A stretch of DNA of 64,000 bases from Ancrocorticia sp. (lineage in GTDB: Bacteria; Actinomycetota; Actinomycetes; Actinomycetales; Actinomycetaceae). Positions within the stretch are counted from its first letter, which is position 1. Every line of letters begins with the position of its first letter. Location of the stretch: the NCBI GenBank assembly GCA_022648165.1, contig JALCLX010000001.1, positions 186,001 through 250,000 of the forward strand. The letters are read 5' to 3'. Under the pieces are notes generated by a model that was not told where the DNA came from, made no database searches, and saw only the letters and a program-made list of their open reading frames with translations. Position numbers and translations under genes: made by a program. Positions 1 through 10,226 of the stretch are shown one piece after another.

Positions 1-903
<903 letters not shown>

Positions 904-910
904 TTGCAGC

Positions 911-940
911 GCCGGGGGCCGGTGCGGCCCCCGGCTTTTT
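911..940 (+). terminator. Intrinsic terminator of gdhA
   Basis: A perfect 10-bp GC-rich stem (911-920 with 926-935, 5-nt loop) is followed by five T residues at 936-940, eight bases after the gdhA stop codon. It sits in the short convergent gap between gdhA and purL. Confidence 0.9.
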
Positions 941-951
941 GCGCTCCAGCT

Positions 952-3297
952 TCAGCCAAACAGTTCACGCAGCGCACCATCGGACTGCTTGCGCAGTTCT
1001 GCTACGCTCCACGTCAAGGTCTCTGAACCAGCCCATGGGCCAGTTTCGGGTAACGTGACCGCCAACATCTCTCCGCCCATCGTGCCAATTCTTTGGACGG
1101 GCACACCCTCAGCACCGGCAGCCGCCATCACTGCGTCGATCAACGTCACAGGCACTTCGAGCAGCACGCGCGCCTGCGATTCGGAGAAAAGCGCTGTGAA
1201 CGCGTCAACTCCAGTGGAATGGCACACTGTAGCGAGATCCACACTGGCTCCCATATGGCCGTTGATCGCCATGTCCGCGAGCGCCTGGATCAGCCCACCC
1301 GTGGAAAGATCGTGAGCCGCTTCGATGATCGGGCCCATTCCATCCGTGTCTGCGCCGTGCAATGCGAGGAGCACCCGCCCCAGTGCCATTTCTGCGTCCA
1401 AATCCACTTCAGGGGGTAGTCCGCCCAGATGGCCGTGGATGATTCGCGCCCACGCCGAACCATCGAGCTCCTCTTTCGTATCTCCTAGGAGCAGTATTGC
1501 GGAACCTTCGCGTTGGAATCCCGACGGCGCCGCCGTAGTTACGTCATCCATCACGCCCAGAAGCCCCACAACTGGCGTGGGATTGATTGACGACGTCGGC
1601 GTGCCCTTGACGGTACCTGACGAGTTGTACAGAGAGACGTTGCCCCCCGTGACAGGAACACCCATCTGCTGGCAACCATCTGCCAGACCCCGCATTGCGG
1701 TAACCAACTGCCACATTGCATCCGGATCTTCTGGGTTACCAAAGTTCAAGCAATCGGTGATGGCTAAGGGTTGCGCCCCAACCGTGCACACGTTCCGGTA
1801 CGATTCCGCAAGCGCCTGCTGCGCTCCCGCGTATGGGTCCAATTTGGTATACCAGCCATTTGCGTCCGTTGAAATCGCAATGCCCCGGTTCGTAGCTTCG
1901 TCAACGCGCACCACGCCGGCGTCGTCGGGCTGTGAAAGTGCCGTGTTCCCCCGGACGAAACGATCGTACTGATCGGTTACCCATCCTTTCCCTGCCTGGT
2001 TGACGTTCCCTAAGACCCTCCCGATCTGCTCGCGCAGCTCGGCCACGGATGCCGGGCGCGGCAACGAATCGGACGTGTTCTTTTGGAGCTCATCTTGCCA
2101 GGCCGGACGCGCATACGGCCGGTCGTACACCGGGCTGTCCACGGCAACGGTGGAAGGATCCACATCCACAATCCGATGGCCATCGTGATCAATCACCAGC
2201 CGCCCATCGCCCGTCACTTCGCCGATGACGGCCGATTCCACATCCCATTTCTTCGCTATCGCCATGAATTCGCTGAGCTTTTCCGGCTTCACAATCGCCA
2301 TCATGCGCTCCTGCGATTCGGACATGAGGATTTCCCCGGCTGTGAGAGTGGGATCGCGCAACAGCACTTTCTCCAAGTCCACATGCATCCCGGTGCCACC
2401 GTTTGCAGCAAGTTCCGAGGTGGCGCAAGAAATGCCCGCAGCACCCAAGTCCTGGATAGCTTCCACCACGCCCGCCTGGAACAGCTCCAAGCAACATTCG
2501 ATGAGCACCTTCTCCATGAAGGGATCGCCCACCTGTACGGACGGGCGTTTGGTGGGCATACCTTCTTCGAAGGTTTCGGAGGCCAGGATCGATGCTCCGC
2601 CGATGCCATCGCCACCCGTGCGCGCACCGAAAAGTACCACTTTATTGCCCACGCCTTCCGCGTTTGCTAGATGTACGTCTTCGTGGCGCAATACGCCGAT
2701 GCACAGCGCGTTCACCAGGGGATTTCCTTGGTACGACGCGTCAAACTCCGTCTCGCCGCCGATATTCGGCAGGCCCAGGCAATTTCCGTAACCCCCAACT
2801 CCCGCGACGACGCCGTGCACCACGCGCGCCGTATCGGGCTTATCGGGTGCCCCAAAGCGCAGCTGGTCCATCACTGCCACTGGGCGCGCACCCATTGCGA
2901 TGATGTCACGGACGATACCGCCTACCCCCGTTGCGGCTCCCTGATACGGTTCTACGAAACTCGGATGGTTATGGGATTCTACCTTGAACGTGACCGCCCA
3001 GCCGTCGCCAATATCAACCACACCTGCGTTCTGGCCCATACCCACCAGTAAGTGTTCACGCATCGCATCCGTGGTTTTCGCACCAAATTGTTCCTTCAGA
3101 TGCTTCTTGGAGGATTTGTACGAACAGTGCTCAGACCACATCACCGAATACATCGCCAACTCTGCGTTGGTGGGGCGGCGCCCTAGCAACGAGCAGATGT
3201 GCTCGTATTCGTCATCCTTGAGACCTAGTTCCGCCCACGGCATGTCCTGCGTGGGAGTGGCTGCGGCATCCTCGATTGTGTCATACGTCTTAGCCAT
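952..3297 (-). CDS. purL: Phosphoribosylformylglycinamidine synthase, large subunit PurL
   Basis: PurL uses ATP and ammonia to convert FGAR to FGAM, step 4 of purine biosynthesis. At 781 residues it is the small PurL form that works with separate PurQ (glutaminase) and PurS, and both are encoded just upstream. The conserved N-terminal segment [12 protein letters not shown] and the glycine-rich AIR-synthase-type repeats are visible. The ATG at 3297 is preceded by a strong AGGAGG-type ribosome site. It is the last gene of purD-purC-purS-purQ-purL, 33 bp after purQ. Confidence 0.97.
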   Translation of the reverse strand: MAKTYDTIEDAAATPTQDMPWAELGLKDDEYEHICSLLGRRPTNAELAMYSVMWSEHCSYKSSKKHLKEQFGAKTTDAMREHLLVGMGQNAGVVDIGDGWAVTFKVESHNHPSFVEPYQGAATGVGGIVRDIIAMGARPVAVMDQLRFGAPDKPDTARVVHGVVAGVGGYGNCLGLPNIGGETEFDASYQGNPLVNALCIGVLRHEDVHLANAEGVGNKVVLFGARTGGDGIGGASILASETFEEGMPTKRPSVQVGDPFMEKVLIECCLELFQAGVVEAIQDLGAAGISCATSELAANGGTGMHVDLEKVLLRDPTLTAGEILMSESQERMMAIVKPEKLSEFMAIAKKWDVESAVIGEVTGDGRLVIDHDGHRIVDVDPSTVAVDSPVYDRPYARPAWQDELQKNTSDSLPRPASVAELREQIGRVLGNVNQAGKGWVTDQYDRFVRGNTALSQPDDAGVVRVDEATNRGIAISTDANGWYTKLDPYAGAQQALAESYRNVCTVGAQPLAITDCLNFGNPEDPDAMWQLVTAMRGLADGCQQMGVPVTGGNVSLYNSSGTVKGTPTSSINPTPVVGLLGVMDDVTTAAPSGFQREGSAILLLGDTKEELDGSAWARIIHGHLGGLPPEVDLDAEMALGRVLLALHGADTDGMGPIIEAAHDLSTGGLIQALADMAINGHMGASVDLATVCHSTGVDAFTALFSESQARVLLEVPVTLIDAVMAAAGAEGVPVQRIGTMGGEMLAVTLPETGPWAGSETLTWSVAELRKQSDGALRELFG

Positions 3298-3330
3298 GGA
3301 TTCTCCTCCTATCGCTCACAGACCAGTGGT

Positions 3331-4020
3331 TCAGCCGACCAACGCGGAAAGCACACTGGTGAAAAACCGCAGCCCATCGGTGCCGGTGCGGTTCCCACCG
3401 CGTGAAGTCCCGAATCCCGGTTCAACGGCGTGTTCGGGATGCGGCATGAGGCCCACAACATTGCCCTGCTTTGAGCAAATCCCCGCAATATCGTTCACAG
3501 AACCGTTGGGATTCAGATCGGAGTAGCGGAATACCACGCGGCCTTCACCTTCCAGCTCTGCCACGGTCTCTGGTGGCGCCTGGAAGTTTCCTTCTCCGTT
3601 CTTGAGTGGGATGACGATCTTTTCTCCTGCAGTGAATTCGTGAGTCCATGGCGTGCGCGTATTCTCAACGGTCAATTCCTGTTCGCGGCATACAAAACGC
3701 TGGTTGACGTTGCGCATCAGGGCACCTGGAAGCAAATGGGATTCGCACAAGACTTGGAAACCATTGCAAATTCCGAGCACTGGCATGCCCTTACTTGCCG
3801 CATCCTTGACCGCGCTCATCGCGGGCGCTAGTGCCGCGATGGCCCCGCATCGCAAGTAATCGCCATATGAGAAACCGCCGGGCAAGATTATCGCCTCCAC
3901 CCCGTGCACATCATCTGACGCGTGCCACACAGGCACCGCCTGCGCACCGGCAAGCCTCACTGCACGCGCCGCATCCTGATCGTCTAGCGTCCCCGGAAAG
4001 GTCACCACGCCGATCTTCAC
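3331..4020 (-). CDS. purQ: Phosphoribosylformylglycinamidine synthase, glutaminase subunit PurQ
   Basis: A class I glutamine amidotransferase of 229 residues that hydrolyses glutamine and feeds ammonia to PurL. The N-terminus [14 protein letters not shown], the nucleophile-elbow motif GICNGFQVL and the C-terminal MPHPEHAVE carrying the catalytic His-Glu are all visible. Translation starts at a GTG that overlaps the purS stop codon by 4 bp (GTGA), which implies translational coupling and fits their assembly in one PurSQL complex. Confidence 0.97.
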   Translation of the reverse strand: MKIGVVTFPGTLDDQDAARAVRLAGAQAVPVWHASDDVHGVEAIILPGGFSYGDYLRCGAIAALAPAMSAVKDAASKGMPVLGICNGFQVLCESHLLPGALMRNVNQRFVCREQELTVENTRTPWTHEFTAGEKIVIPLKNGEGNFQAPPETVAELEGEGRVVFRYSDLNPNGSVNDIAGICSKQGNVVGLMPHPEHAVEPGFGTSRGGNRTGTDGLRFFTSVLSALVG

Positions 4021-4283
4021 TTCGTACCCCCCGCTTCATCGGCGGAGTATACGGCGACGACGTCCTCAATAATCGGATTCGAAAGGACTGTCTCTGCCGC
4101 CTGACGCGCCTGAGCGATCGCGTCCTCAGTAACTGGACCGTCTACTGCGAGCTCGAATCGTTTGCCTTGGCGTACATCGGTGAAAATGTCGATGCCTTGG
4201 CGCGGGAGTGCGCCTCGGACTGCTTTTCCTTGCGGGTCTAGAATCTCTGGTTTCGGCATGACCTCAACAATGATGCGTCCCAC
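4017..4283 (-). CDS. purS: FGAM synthase subunit PurS
   Basis: PurS is a small dimeric protein that bridges PurL and PurQ and helps channel ammonia. From the GTG at 4283 it is 88 residues, beginning [19 protein letters not shown], the usual PurS start. A longer frame to 4316 exists, but a near-perfect Shine-Dalgarno (GAGGAGGAG, 4288-4296 in plus coordinates) fits only the 4283 GTG. It overlaps purQ by 4 bp. About 175 bp separate it from purC, and a candidate promoter lies in that gap, so purSQL may have its own transcript. Confidence 0.93.
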   Translation of the reverse strand: MGRIIVEVMPKPEILDPQGKAVRGALPRQGIDIFTDVRQGKRFELAVDGPVTEDAIAQARQAAETVLSNPIIEDVVAVYSADEAGGTK

Positions 4284-4334
4284 GCAGCTCCTCCTCGTCT
4301 CGATATTTGGAAGCAAAATGGGGATTGCGCGTCC

Positions 4335-4364
4335 ATTCTATGAGAAGCAGAGGTGTGAAGCGAA
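4335..4364 (-). promoter_or_regulatory. Candidate promoter in front of purSQL
   Basis: On the minus strand a TAGAAT -10 (plus positions 4335-4340) is preceded at 18 bp by TTCGCT (4359-4364). The -10 is good and the -35 weak. It lies about 50 bp upstream of the purS start. Confidence 0.4.
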
Positions 4365-4457
4365 TGCGATCTCAGAATGTGTTGCACCAGCCGCGAGCGC
4401 TGTGAACACTTCCCTTGCAATCGCATAGGGCACACCTTCGCAACCGTATACGGCCAT

Positions 4458-5396
4458 TTATTGCCAGTGCGATCCCGTCAACGTCTCATAGGCCTGGATA
4501 TACCGTTCCCGCGTTTTCTCCACTACTTCTTCCGGAAGCTCCGGAGGTTGCTCCCCAGATTTGCGATCCCAGCCAGATGCCGGAGATGTGAGCCAATCGC
4601 GCACGAACTGCTTGTCGAGTGATGGTTGCACTCTGCCAGGCTCGTAACCTTCGGCGTACCAGAATCGGGAAGAATCAGGGGTCAGAACCTCGTCGGCCAG
4701 AATAATGTTGCCCTTACTAGAATCCGGAGCTACGCCGAATTCGAATTTCGTATCGGCGATGATGATTCCCCGCTGCAACGCTATCTCATGAGCCCGCTGA
4801 TACAACTGGATGGATGTGGACCGCAGATCGTGAGCCGCAAGCCCCACCCGTTCCACCGTATCCGCAAACGTAATGTTCTCATCGTGTCCACCCACCTTGG
4901 CTTTCGCCGCGGGCGTGAAGATTGGAAATCCGAGCTGCGAAGCTTCCTGCAAACCTGCCGGCAATTCCACGCCACACACAGAACCGGACTCGCAATACTC
5001 GGCCAACCCCGATCCCGTGAGGTATCCGCGCACCACGCACTCGATCGGGAACATATTGAGCCGCCGCGTAATCATCGCGCGTCCCTTTACCTCTTCAGGC
5101 ACGTCAGTGGACACCACATGGTTCTCCACGATGTCCGCTAATACATCGAACCACCACAGTGATAGCTGGGTGAGGATCGCACCTTTGTCTGGAATCTGGG
5201 TAGGCAGCACGTAATCGTACGCGCTAATCCGGTCAGAGGCGACAATCAGGTAAACGTCCCGCCCACTGTGCGTTGAGACATCCGCCGGAACGTAAATATC
5301 CCGGACCTTCCCAGAATAGACATGCGTCCAGTTGTGCAATTTGCGTGGCTTCTTCTGCTCCACTTCACGTGCTCCCGATCTTGAGGACAATTCCAC
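4458..5396 (-). CDS. purC: SAICAR synthase PurC
   Basis: Phosphoribosylaminoimidazole-succinocarboxamide synthase joins CAIR and aspartate with ATP in purine synthesis. The motif THVYSGKVRDIYVP near the N-terminus binds ATP. The segments FPIECVVRGYLTGSG and IIIADTKFEFG are family signatures. From the GTG at 5396 the protein has 312 residues. A second GTG at 5363 has an equally plausible ribosome site and would give 301 residues, so the exact start is open. It follows purD after 35 bp. Confidence 0.96.
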   Translation of the reverse strand: MELSSRSGAREVEQKKPRKLHNWTHVYSGKVRDIYVPADVSTHSGRDVYLIVASDRISAYDYVLPTQIPDKGAILTQLSLWWFDVLADIVENHVVSTDVPEEVKGRAMITRRLNMFPIECVVRGYLTGSGLAEYCESGSVCGVELPAGLQEASQLGFPIFTPAAKAKVGGHDENITFADTVERVGLAAHDLRSTSIQLYQRAHEIALQRGIIIADTKFEFGVAPDSSKGNIILADEVLTPDSSRFWYAEGYEPGRVQPSLDKQFVRDWLTSPASGWDRKSGEQPPELPEEVVEKTRERYIQAYETLTGSHWQ

Positions 5397-5431
5397 GACG
5401 CGGCTCCAGCTGCGCCACTACTATGCGGAGG

Positions 5432-6700
5432 TTACGCACCTGCCGCTCGTGCTGCTATATCGTTGCGGTAATGTGATCCAGCCACATGTATCTTTCTAAG
5501 GGCAGCGTATGCCTTCTTCCGCGCGTGCGCCAGATCTTTTCCCTGCCCCACTACAGTCAAAATCCGCCCACCCGCGGTCGCAAGGTGCTCCTCACCCGGC
5601 GCACCCTCCATCCGCGTACCTGCTTGGATCACGTGAGCCCCTGGCATCACTTCCGCATCCGCAATGCCACTAATAAGGTCGCCCGTACGAACGCGCCCCG
5701 GATACCCCGAGGCCGCGAGAACAACACACACCGCTGCCTGCGCGTCCCAATCCAATGGTGCCTTCGGAAGCTCCCCGCGCGCCGCAGCCATCATGAGCTG
5801 CCCGAGTGGAGTCTTTAGCCGAGGCAGCACAACCTGCGTTTCCGGATCTCCGAAACGCACGTTGAACTCCACCACCCGCATGCCGCGCGAGGTCAGTGCT
5901 AACCCGCAGTAAAGCAAGCCAACAAACGGAGTGCCGCGCCGCTGCATCTGGTCAACCACCGGCTGAGCGACTCGAGCCACCACATCGTCAACCGTTCCTT
6001 CCGGCAACCATGGAAGCGGCGAGTACGCGCCCATTCCGCCAGTATTCGGCCCAGCATCGCCGTCGTATGCCCGCTTGAAATCCTGCGCCGGCTGCAATGG
6101 AACCACGCGCGTTCCGTCACACACACAGAATAAAGAGAGTTCCGGTCCGTCCAAGTACTCTTCGATGACCACCGTACCGCCATCCTTAGCCAGGCAGCGT
6201 TCCGCGTGCACGATAGCCTCCGAACGATCCGAGGTGACTACAACGCCCTTGCCCGCCGCCAAGCCGTCATCCTTGACCACGTATGGAGCGCCGAAGGAAT
6301 CGAGCGCATCTTCCACTTGAGGCAGATCAGTGCACACGTGCGCCATCGCGGTTGGCACGCCCGCTTCCGCCATAATGCGTTTGGCAAAAGCCTTTGAGCC
6401 CTCCAGCTGGGCCGCAGCACCCGACGGGCCGAAGACGGGAATCCCCGCGGCGCGAACCGCATCCGCCACACCCGCCACCAGTGGCGCTTCCGGCCCAACC
6501 ACCACGAGGTCCACACCTCGTTCCACGGCAACACGCGCCACCGCAGCACCGTCCAGTACGTCGCAATCCACAAGTTCGCCCAATTGTGCCAGCGCAGGAT
6601 TTCCGGGAGCGATCAGTAATTCAGCAACAGCAGTGTCCTGCATGAGCGCACGCGCGATCGCATGCTCACGGCCACCCGAACCCAACAGAAGAATCTTCAC
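5432..6700 (-). CDS. purD: Phosphoribosylamine-glycine ligase PurD
   Basis: GAR synthetase, an ATP-grasp ligase of 422 residues that couples 5-phosphoribosylamine and glycine. It begins [19 protein letters not shown], the typical family N-terminus. The segments [18 protein letters not shown] and [13 protein letters not shown] belong to the ATP-grasp domain, and [15 protein letters not shown] is a family signature. GTG start at 6700. It is the first gene of the purine operon and is divergent from the carbonic-anhydrase-like gene, about 80 bp start to start. Confidence 0.97.
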   Translation of the reverse strand: MKILLLGSGGREHAIARALMQDTAVAELLIAPGNPALAQLGELVDCDVLDGAAVARVAVERGVDLVVVGPEAPLVAGVADAVRAAGIPVFGPSGAAAQLEGSKAFAKRIMAEAGVPTAMAHVCTDLPQVEDALDSFGAPYVVKDDGLAAGKGVVVTSDRSEAIVHAERCLAKDGGTVVIEEYLDGPELSLFCVCDGTRVVPLQPAQDFKRAYDGDAGPNTGGMGAYSPLPWLPEGTVDDVVARVAQPVVDQMQRRGTPFVGLLYCGLALTSRGMRVVEFNVRFGDPETQVVLPRLKTPLGQLMMAAARGELPKAPLDWDAQAAVCVVLAASGYPGRVRTGDLISGIADAEVMPGAHVIQAGTRMEGAPGEEHLATAGGRILTVVGQGKDLAHARKKAYAALRKIHVAGSHYRNDIAARAAGA

Positions 6701-6780
6701 GGCCCAAGCCTAAGCGAGATTCGCAGCAAATATGTATGGCGTCCAGAGTTGCTGCACGCGCCGCCCCATACACTGGGAAC

Positions 6781-7740
6781 ATGATTCTTGAATCCGCGCA
6801 GGGTGCCTCTGGTCCACAAGCCACTGATACTTGGGAAATAGCGCAAGGACTCAACGCCCTCGCCGCCCATCCGGAAGCTGCACGCGTTCCCACACACACG
6901 TTCGCAGCGCAATGTATCGACGGCCGGCCCGCCGCAGGCGGCGATGACCTCCGCGTTCCACGAACCGCCGGCGGAACCGTCACCGCTTGGGTGATTGACC
7001 TGCTCGCGAATGATGCCGAATCCGCCTTCGAAACGGCTAAGGCCCGCCATCCAGTCGCCACAGACGTTCCCCATGCCGATCGTATACGCGAGGCCGTGTC
7101 CGCCGCCGAACTTGACGAACTGACGGCGCTTGCGCGGGAGCTGCGTGGGAATGGCTTTCTCGTGTTTGGGCACAGCGATGATCATGCAACCGGCACGATA
7201 AGCGGATGTGGCGCAGCCGATAACCTCGCACACATTCTGCGGGTCTTCGCAACAGCCCAAGAACCGATCGCTGAATTGCTCTCCGAATGGACCATTGATG
7301 CCTCCCTTATACCGCGTGCCGCCCAGCAGCACGCCATGGCCCTGGCAGATACACTTCCGAATGGCCGCCAGATAATTGGAGCACTCGCTGCAATCGCGCC
7401 GAACCCACTACCCGTCTTGGTCGGAAAGCACGCAGAAATCGCCGTCGTCGCCAACGGCGCACCCAACACCACAATCGACGTTGCGGCCGCCGCGGCCGCT
7501 ATCGGGTGGGCAGGCTCCCGCGTCTTCGTGGTGGATACATGGGCGTTCACCGATATCGCAGAGGTTGTGTACCAGTATGTCCAACGCCGCGAGGGCCCCC
7601 ACAGTGCCAGCCAGTCCAGTGAACGTTTGCAGTGGCACCCCACAAGAGAGGAAATTCATGCGTGCATCGCCGGTTTCAATGCAGCCACGCTGCTCGTACT
7701 GTGTAATTCCTCCATGCCTACGGTGTACCTCCCCGCTTAA
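6781..7740 (+). CDS. Probable CDCA-type (cadmium/zinc) carbonic anhydrase
   Basis: The predicted protein has 319 residues from ATG 6781, which is preceded by a modest GGGA site. I read three metal ligands arranged as in the diatom CDCA family: Cys45 in CIDGRP (a C-x-D-x-R motif supplying the Asp-Arg pair), His131 in GHSD, and Cys143 in SGCGAADN. It is cytosolic, with no signal peptide or membrane segment. The expected reaction is reversible CO2 hydration. Bicarbonate is needed by purine carboxylation and PEP metabolism, and the divergent neighbour is purD. Family assignment rests on the motif pattern only; the C-to-H spacing is longer than I recall for diatom repeats. A frame extending to 6736 is possible but has no better start. 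Confidence 0.6.
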   Translation: MILESAQGASGPQATDTWEIAQGLNALAAHPEAARVPTHTFAAQCIDGRPAAGGDDLRVPRTAGGTVTAWVIDLLANDAESAFETAKARHPVATDVPHADRIREAVSAAELDELTALARELRGNGFLVFGHSDDHATGTISGCGAADNLAHILRVFATAQEPIAELLSEWTIDASLIPRAAQQHAMALADTLPNGRQIIGALAAIAPNPLPVLVGKHAEIAVVANGAPNTTIDVAAAAAAIGWAGSRVFVVDTWAFTDIAEVVYQYVQRREGPHSASQSSERLQWHPTREEIHACIAGFNAATLLVLCNSSMPTVYLPA

Positions 7741-7791
7741 GCTTGCGCCCGGGCTGAGCTTGCGCCCGGGCTGAGCTTGCGCCCGGGCTGA
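7741..7791. repeat. Three exact copies of a 17-bp tandem repeat
   Basis: The unit GCTTGCGCCCGGGCTGA occurs three times without mismatch (7741-7757, 7758-7774, 7775-7791), starting at the base after the TAA stop of the carbonic-anhydrase-like gene. Each unit contains the palindrome GCCCGGGC. Confidence 0.95.
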
Positions 7792-7793
7792 TC

Positions 7794-7874
7794 CCGATAC
7801 TTTTTCTAGCTCAGAACGGGCTAAGTGGTACTGCCTCCTGGGCTTTTGCCGGTTTCAACTAGAAAAAGCATCGG
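7794..7874. repeat. Dispersed inverted-repeat element, copy A
   Basis: Two 18-bp arms (7794-7811 and 7857-7874) are inverted repeats with two mismatches and share the core CTTTTTCTAG. They flank a 45-bp spacer. The same core arms with 44-45 bp spacers recur twice between 19.8 and 20.6 kb. No gene is visible inside. It lies in the tail-to-tail gap between a plus-strand and a minus-strand gene. Confidence 0.8.
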
Positions 7875-7898
7875 CGACGAGAAACCGACGGCGACGCG

Positions 7899-7936
7899 GC
7901 TGCCCAAAGAAAACACAGCTGCCCAAAGAAAGAGGG
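7899..7936. repeat. 19-bp tandem duplication (second copy diverged at its end)
   Basis: GCTGCCCAAAGAAA at 7899-7912 recurs at 7918-7931, period 19. The second copy runs into the pckG terminator hairpin. Confidence 0.8.
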
Positions 7937-7966
7937 CCCGGCAGGAAAACCTGCCGGGCCCTTCTT
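7932..7966 (-). terminator. Intrinsic terminator of pckG
   Basis: A perfect 12-bp stem (7934-7945 with 7950-7961) has an AAAA loop. On the minus strand it is followed by a T-rich run. It begins 12 bp beyond the pckG stop and could also stop plus-strand transcription. Confidence 0.85.
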
Positions 7967-7978
7967 AGCTCAGCTCAA

Positions 7979-9850
7979 TCAGGCAGCCTTGCGAGCTGCT
8001 GCGATACGCTCGCGGAACTTTGCGAGCTGCTCGTTGATCGCCGCGGGAACCTTATCGCCGAACTGGGAGAAGTACTTCTCCGTGTCGTCCATTTCGGCTT
8101 CCCAAGCGTCAGGATCGATCGCGAAGAGCTTGTCCCACTTGACCTTGTCAATGTCCAGGCCCTCAAGGTTGAAGTCTTCGAACTTCGGGTAACGGCCTGT
8201 GACGCCATCGATTGCATCCACCGCACCATCGGCGCGGCGCACAATCCAGTCCAGCACACGGGAGTTATCGCCGTAGCCTGGCCACATGAACTTGCCGTTC
8301 TCGTCCTTGCGGAACCAGTTGACCTGGTAGATCTTCGGGAACTTGTCCCCCAGCTCCTTCTGCATATCCAGCCAGTGGCCCCAGTAGTCCGCCATGTTGT
8401 AACCGCAGAACGGAAGCATAGCAAACGGGTCGTGACGCAGCGATCCTGCCTTCACATCGGTAGCTGCCGCAGTTACTTCAGACGCGACAGACGCACCGAT
8501 GAACACGCCGTGTGCGGGTTCGTACTGCTCTGCAACCAGTGGGACGTTGGTGGCGCGGCGGCCGCCGAAGAGGATTGCGTTCACTGGAACGCCCTCCGGA
8601 GCCTCCCAGTCTGGGCAAATGATCGGGCACTGCGAAGCCGGGGTGGTGAAACGGCTGTTCGGATGGGCAGCCTTCTTGCCAGCAGCAGCATCAGCAGGCG
8701 TGTAATCGTTGCCCTGCCAGTCGATCAGGTGATCTGGAAGCGGAGCGTCGATGCCTTCCCACCACACGTCGCCGTCGTCGGTCAGGGCAACGTTTGTGAA
8801 AATGGTGTTAGCCCTCATCGTGTCCATTGCCATCGGGTTGGTCTTGTAAGACGTACCCGGCGCCACGCCAAAGAATCCTGCCTCAGGGTTAATTGCCCGA
8901 AGCGTTCCATCTGGGCCTGGACGCATCCACGCAATGTCATCACCAACGGTCTCTACCTTGTATCCAGAGATAGTCGGCTGGAGCATCGCAAGGTTGGTCT
9001 TTCCACATGCCGACGGGAACGCCGCAGTCACGTGGAACTGCTTGCCCGTGGACTCCTGCGTGAGGCGCAGGATCAGCATGTGCTCAGCCATCCAGTTGTC
9101 ACGGCGCGCCATTGTGGAGGCGATACGAAGCGCAAAGCACTTCTTGCCAAGCAGCGCATTCCCACCGTAACCAGATCCGTAGGAGATGATCTCATTGGTC
9201 TCCGGGAAGTGCGTGATGTACTTGAGGTCATTGCACGGCCACGGAACATCTTCACGAGTATTGCCTTCCGCATCCCGCAGCGGGTAGCCCACCGAATGAA
9301 GCGCAGGCACCCACGGCTTGCCCTCACTGATCAGCTTGAGCGCCGCCTTGCCCATGCGGGTCATGATCCGCATGCTCACCGTAACGTACGGAGAATCTGT
9401 CAGCTCAATACCTAGCTGAGAAATCGGGCCGCCCACAGGACCCATGGAGAACGGAATCACAAACATCGTCCGGCCGCGCATGGCGCCGTCGAATACCTTG
9501 TGAAGAGTGGCCTTCATTTCCTTGGGATCTGCCCAATGGTTCGTGGGGCCGGCATCCTCTTCCTTCTCGCAGCAGATGAACGTACGCGATTCCACACGCG
9601 CAACGTCCGAAGGCAGCGAACGTGCCAGGAAGCAATTCGGACGCTTCTCCGGGTTCAAACGGGTGAACATGCCGGTTTTCACCATGTCATCCGTGATGCG
9701 CGTCCATTCTTCGTCTGAACCGTCGCACCAGTAAATGGAATCAGGCTTCGCGAGGTTGGCCTGTTCGGTTACCCACGCAATCAAGTCGTCAGTCGCCTCA
9801 GCCGGTGCCCCAGCCTTGACGCCTTCGACAGTGTACGTCTTGTCGGTCAT
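7979..9850 (-). CDS. pckG: Phosphoenolpyruvate carboxykinase (GTP)
   Basis: Converts oxaloacetate and GTP to phosphoenolpyruvate, GDP and CO2, the entry step of gluconeogenesis, or works in the reverse anaplerotic direction. The protein has 623 residues from ATG 9850, which is preceded by AAGGAAGG; a longer frame to 9913 lacks such a site. The phosphate-binding loop SACGKTNLAM lies at about 280-289, and the GTP-type signature FFGVAPGTS and the substrate-loop region RSLPSDVARVESRT are visible. This is the GTP-dependent class, as usual in actinobacteria. It is monocistronic with its own terminator. Confidence 0.97.
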   Translation of the reverse strand: MTDKTYTVEGVKAGAPAEATDDLIAWVTEQANLAKPDSIYWCDGSDEEWTRITDDMVKTGMFTRLNPEKRPNCFLARSLPSDVARVESRTFICCEKEEDAGPTNHWADPKEMKATLHKVFDGAMRGRTMFVIPFSMGPVGGPISQLGIELTDSPYVTVSMRIMTRMGKAALKLISEGKPWVPALHSVGYPLRDAEGNTREDVPWPCNDLKYITHFPETNEIISYGSGYGGNALLGKKCFALRIASTMARRDNWMAEHMLILRLTQESTGKQFHVTAAFPSACGKTNLAMLQPTISGYKVETVGDDIAWMRPGPDGTLRAINPEAGFFGVAPGTSYKTNPMAMDTMRANTIFTNVALTDDGDVWWEGIDAPLPDHLIDWQGNDYTPADAAAGKKAAHPNSRFTTPASQCPIICPDWEAPEGVPVNAILFGGRRATNVPLVAEQYEPAHGVFIGASVASEVTAAATDVKAGSLRHDPFAMLPFCGYNMADYWGHWLDMQKELGDKFPKIYQVNWFRKDENGKFMWPGYGDNSRVLDWIVRRADGAVDAIDGVTGRYPKFEDFNLEGLDIDKVKWDKLFAIDPDAWEAEMDDTEKYFSQFGDKVPAAINEQLAKFRERIAAARKAA

Positions 9851-10080
9851 CGCATTTCCTTCCTTAGAGAGCGATGTGCAGTGCGGAGCTTGCATATCCC
9901 TCTGCACGAACACATTCCATTGTGTCTGAAATAGTTAAGGGTTTCCCATGAACTTCGTCCTAACTCAGTCACTGCTATTCCTCCTGAAATTCAATTTACG
10001 CAGGTCAGAACGGTAGCCACAGGTAACGTGTCCCACACCACATCTTACTCTTTCCTTAGCACCTACGGGACGGTTGTACC

Positions 10081-10110
10081 TTGACATTTACGATTCACAG
10101 CATGTATTAG
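10081..10110 (+). promoter_or_regulatory. Promoter of the LppM-like lipoprotein gene
   Basis: Consensus TTGACA (10081-10086), an 18-bp spacer and TATTAG (10105-10110). The predicted transcript start lies about 110 bp upstream of the chosen GTG. Confidence 0.6.
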
Positions 10111-10226
10111 AAAACCGCTGTTGTCCGCCGAAATATCGAAACCCAGTTTCATTCGATACTCTAAAGAAGCGCCTACTGCATCGACTGCTCAACGCGCACC
10201 TACCGCATCGATCGGAAGGAAGTCAC

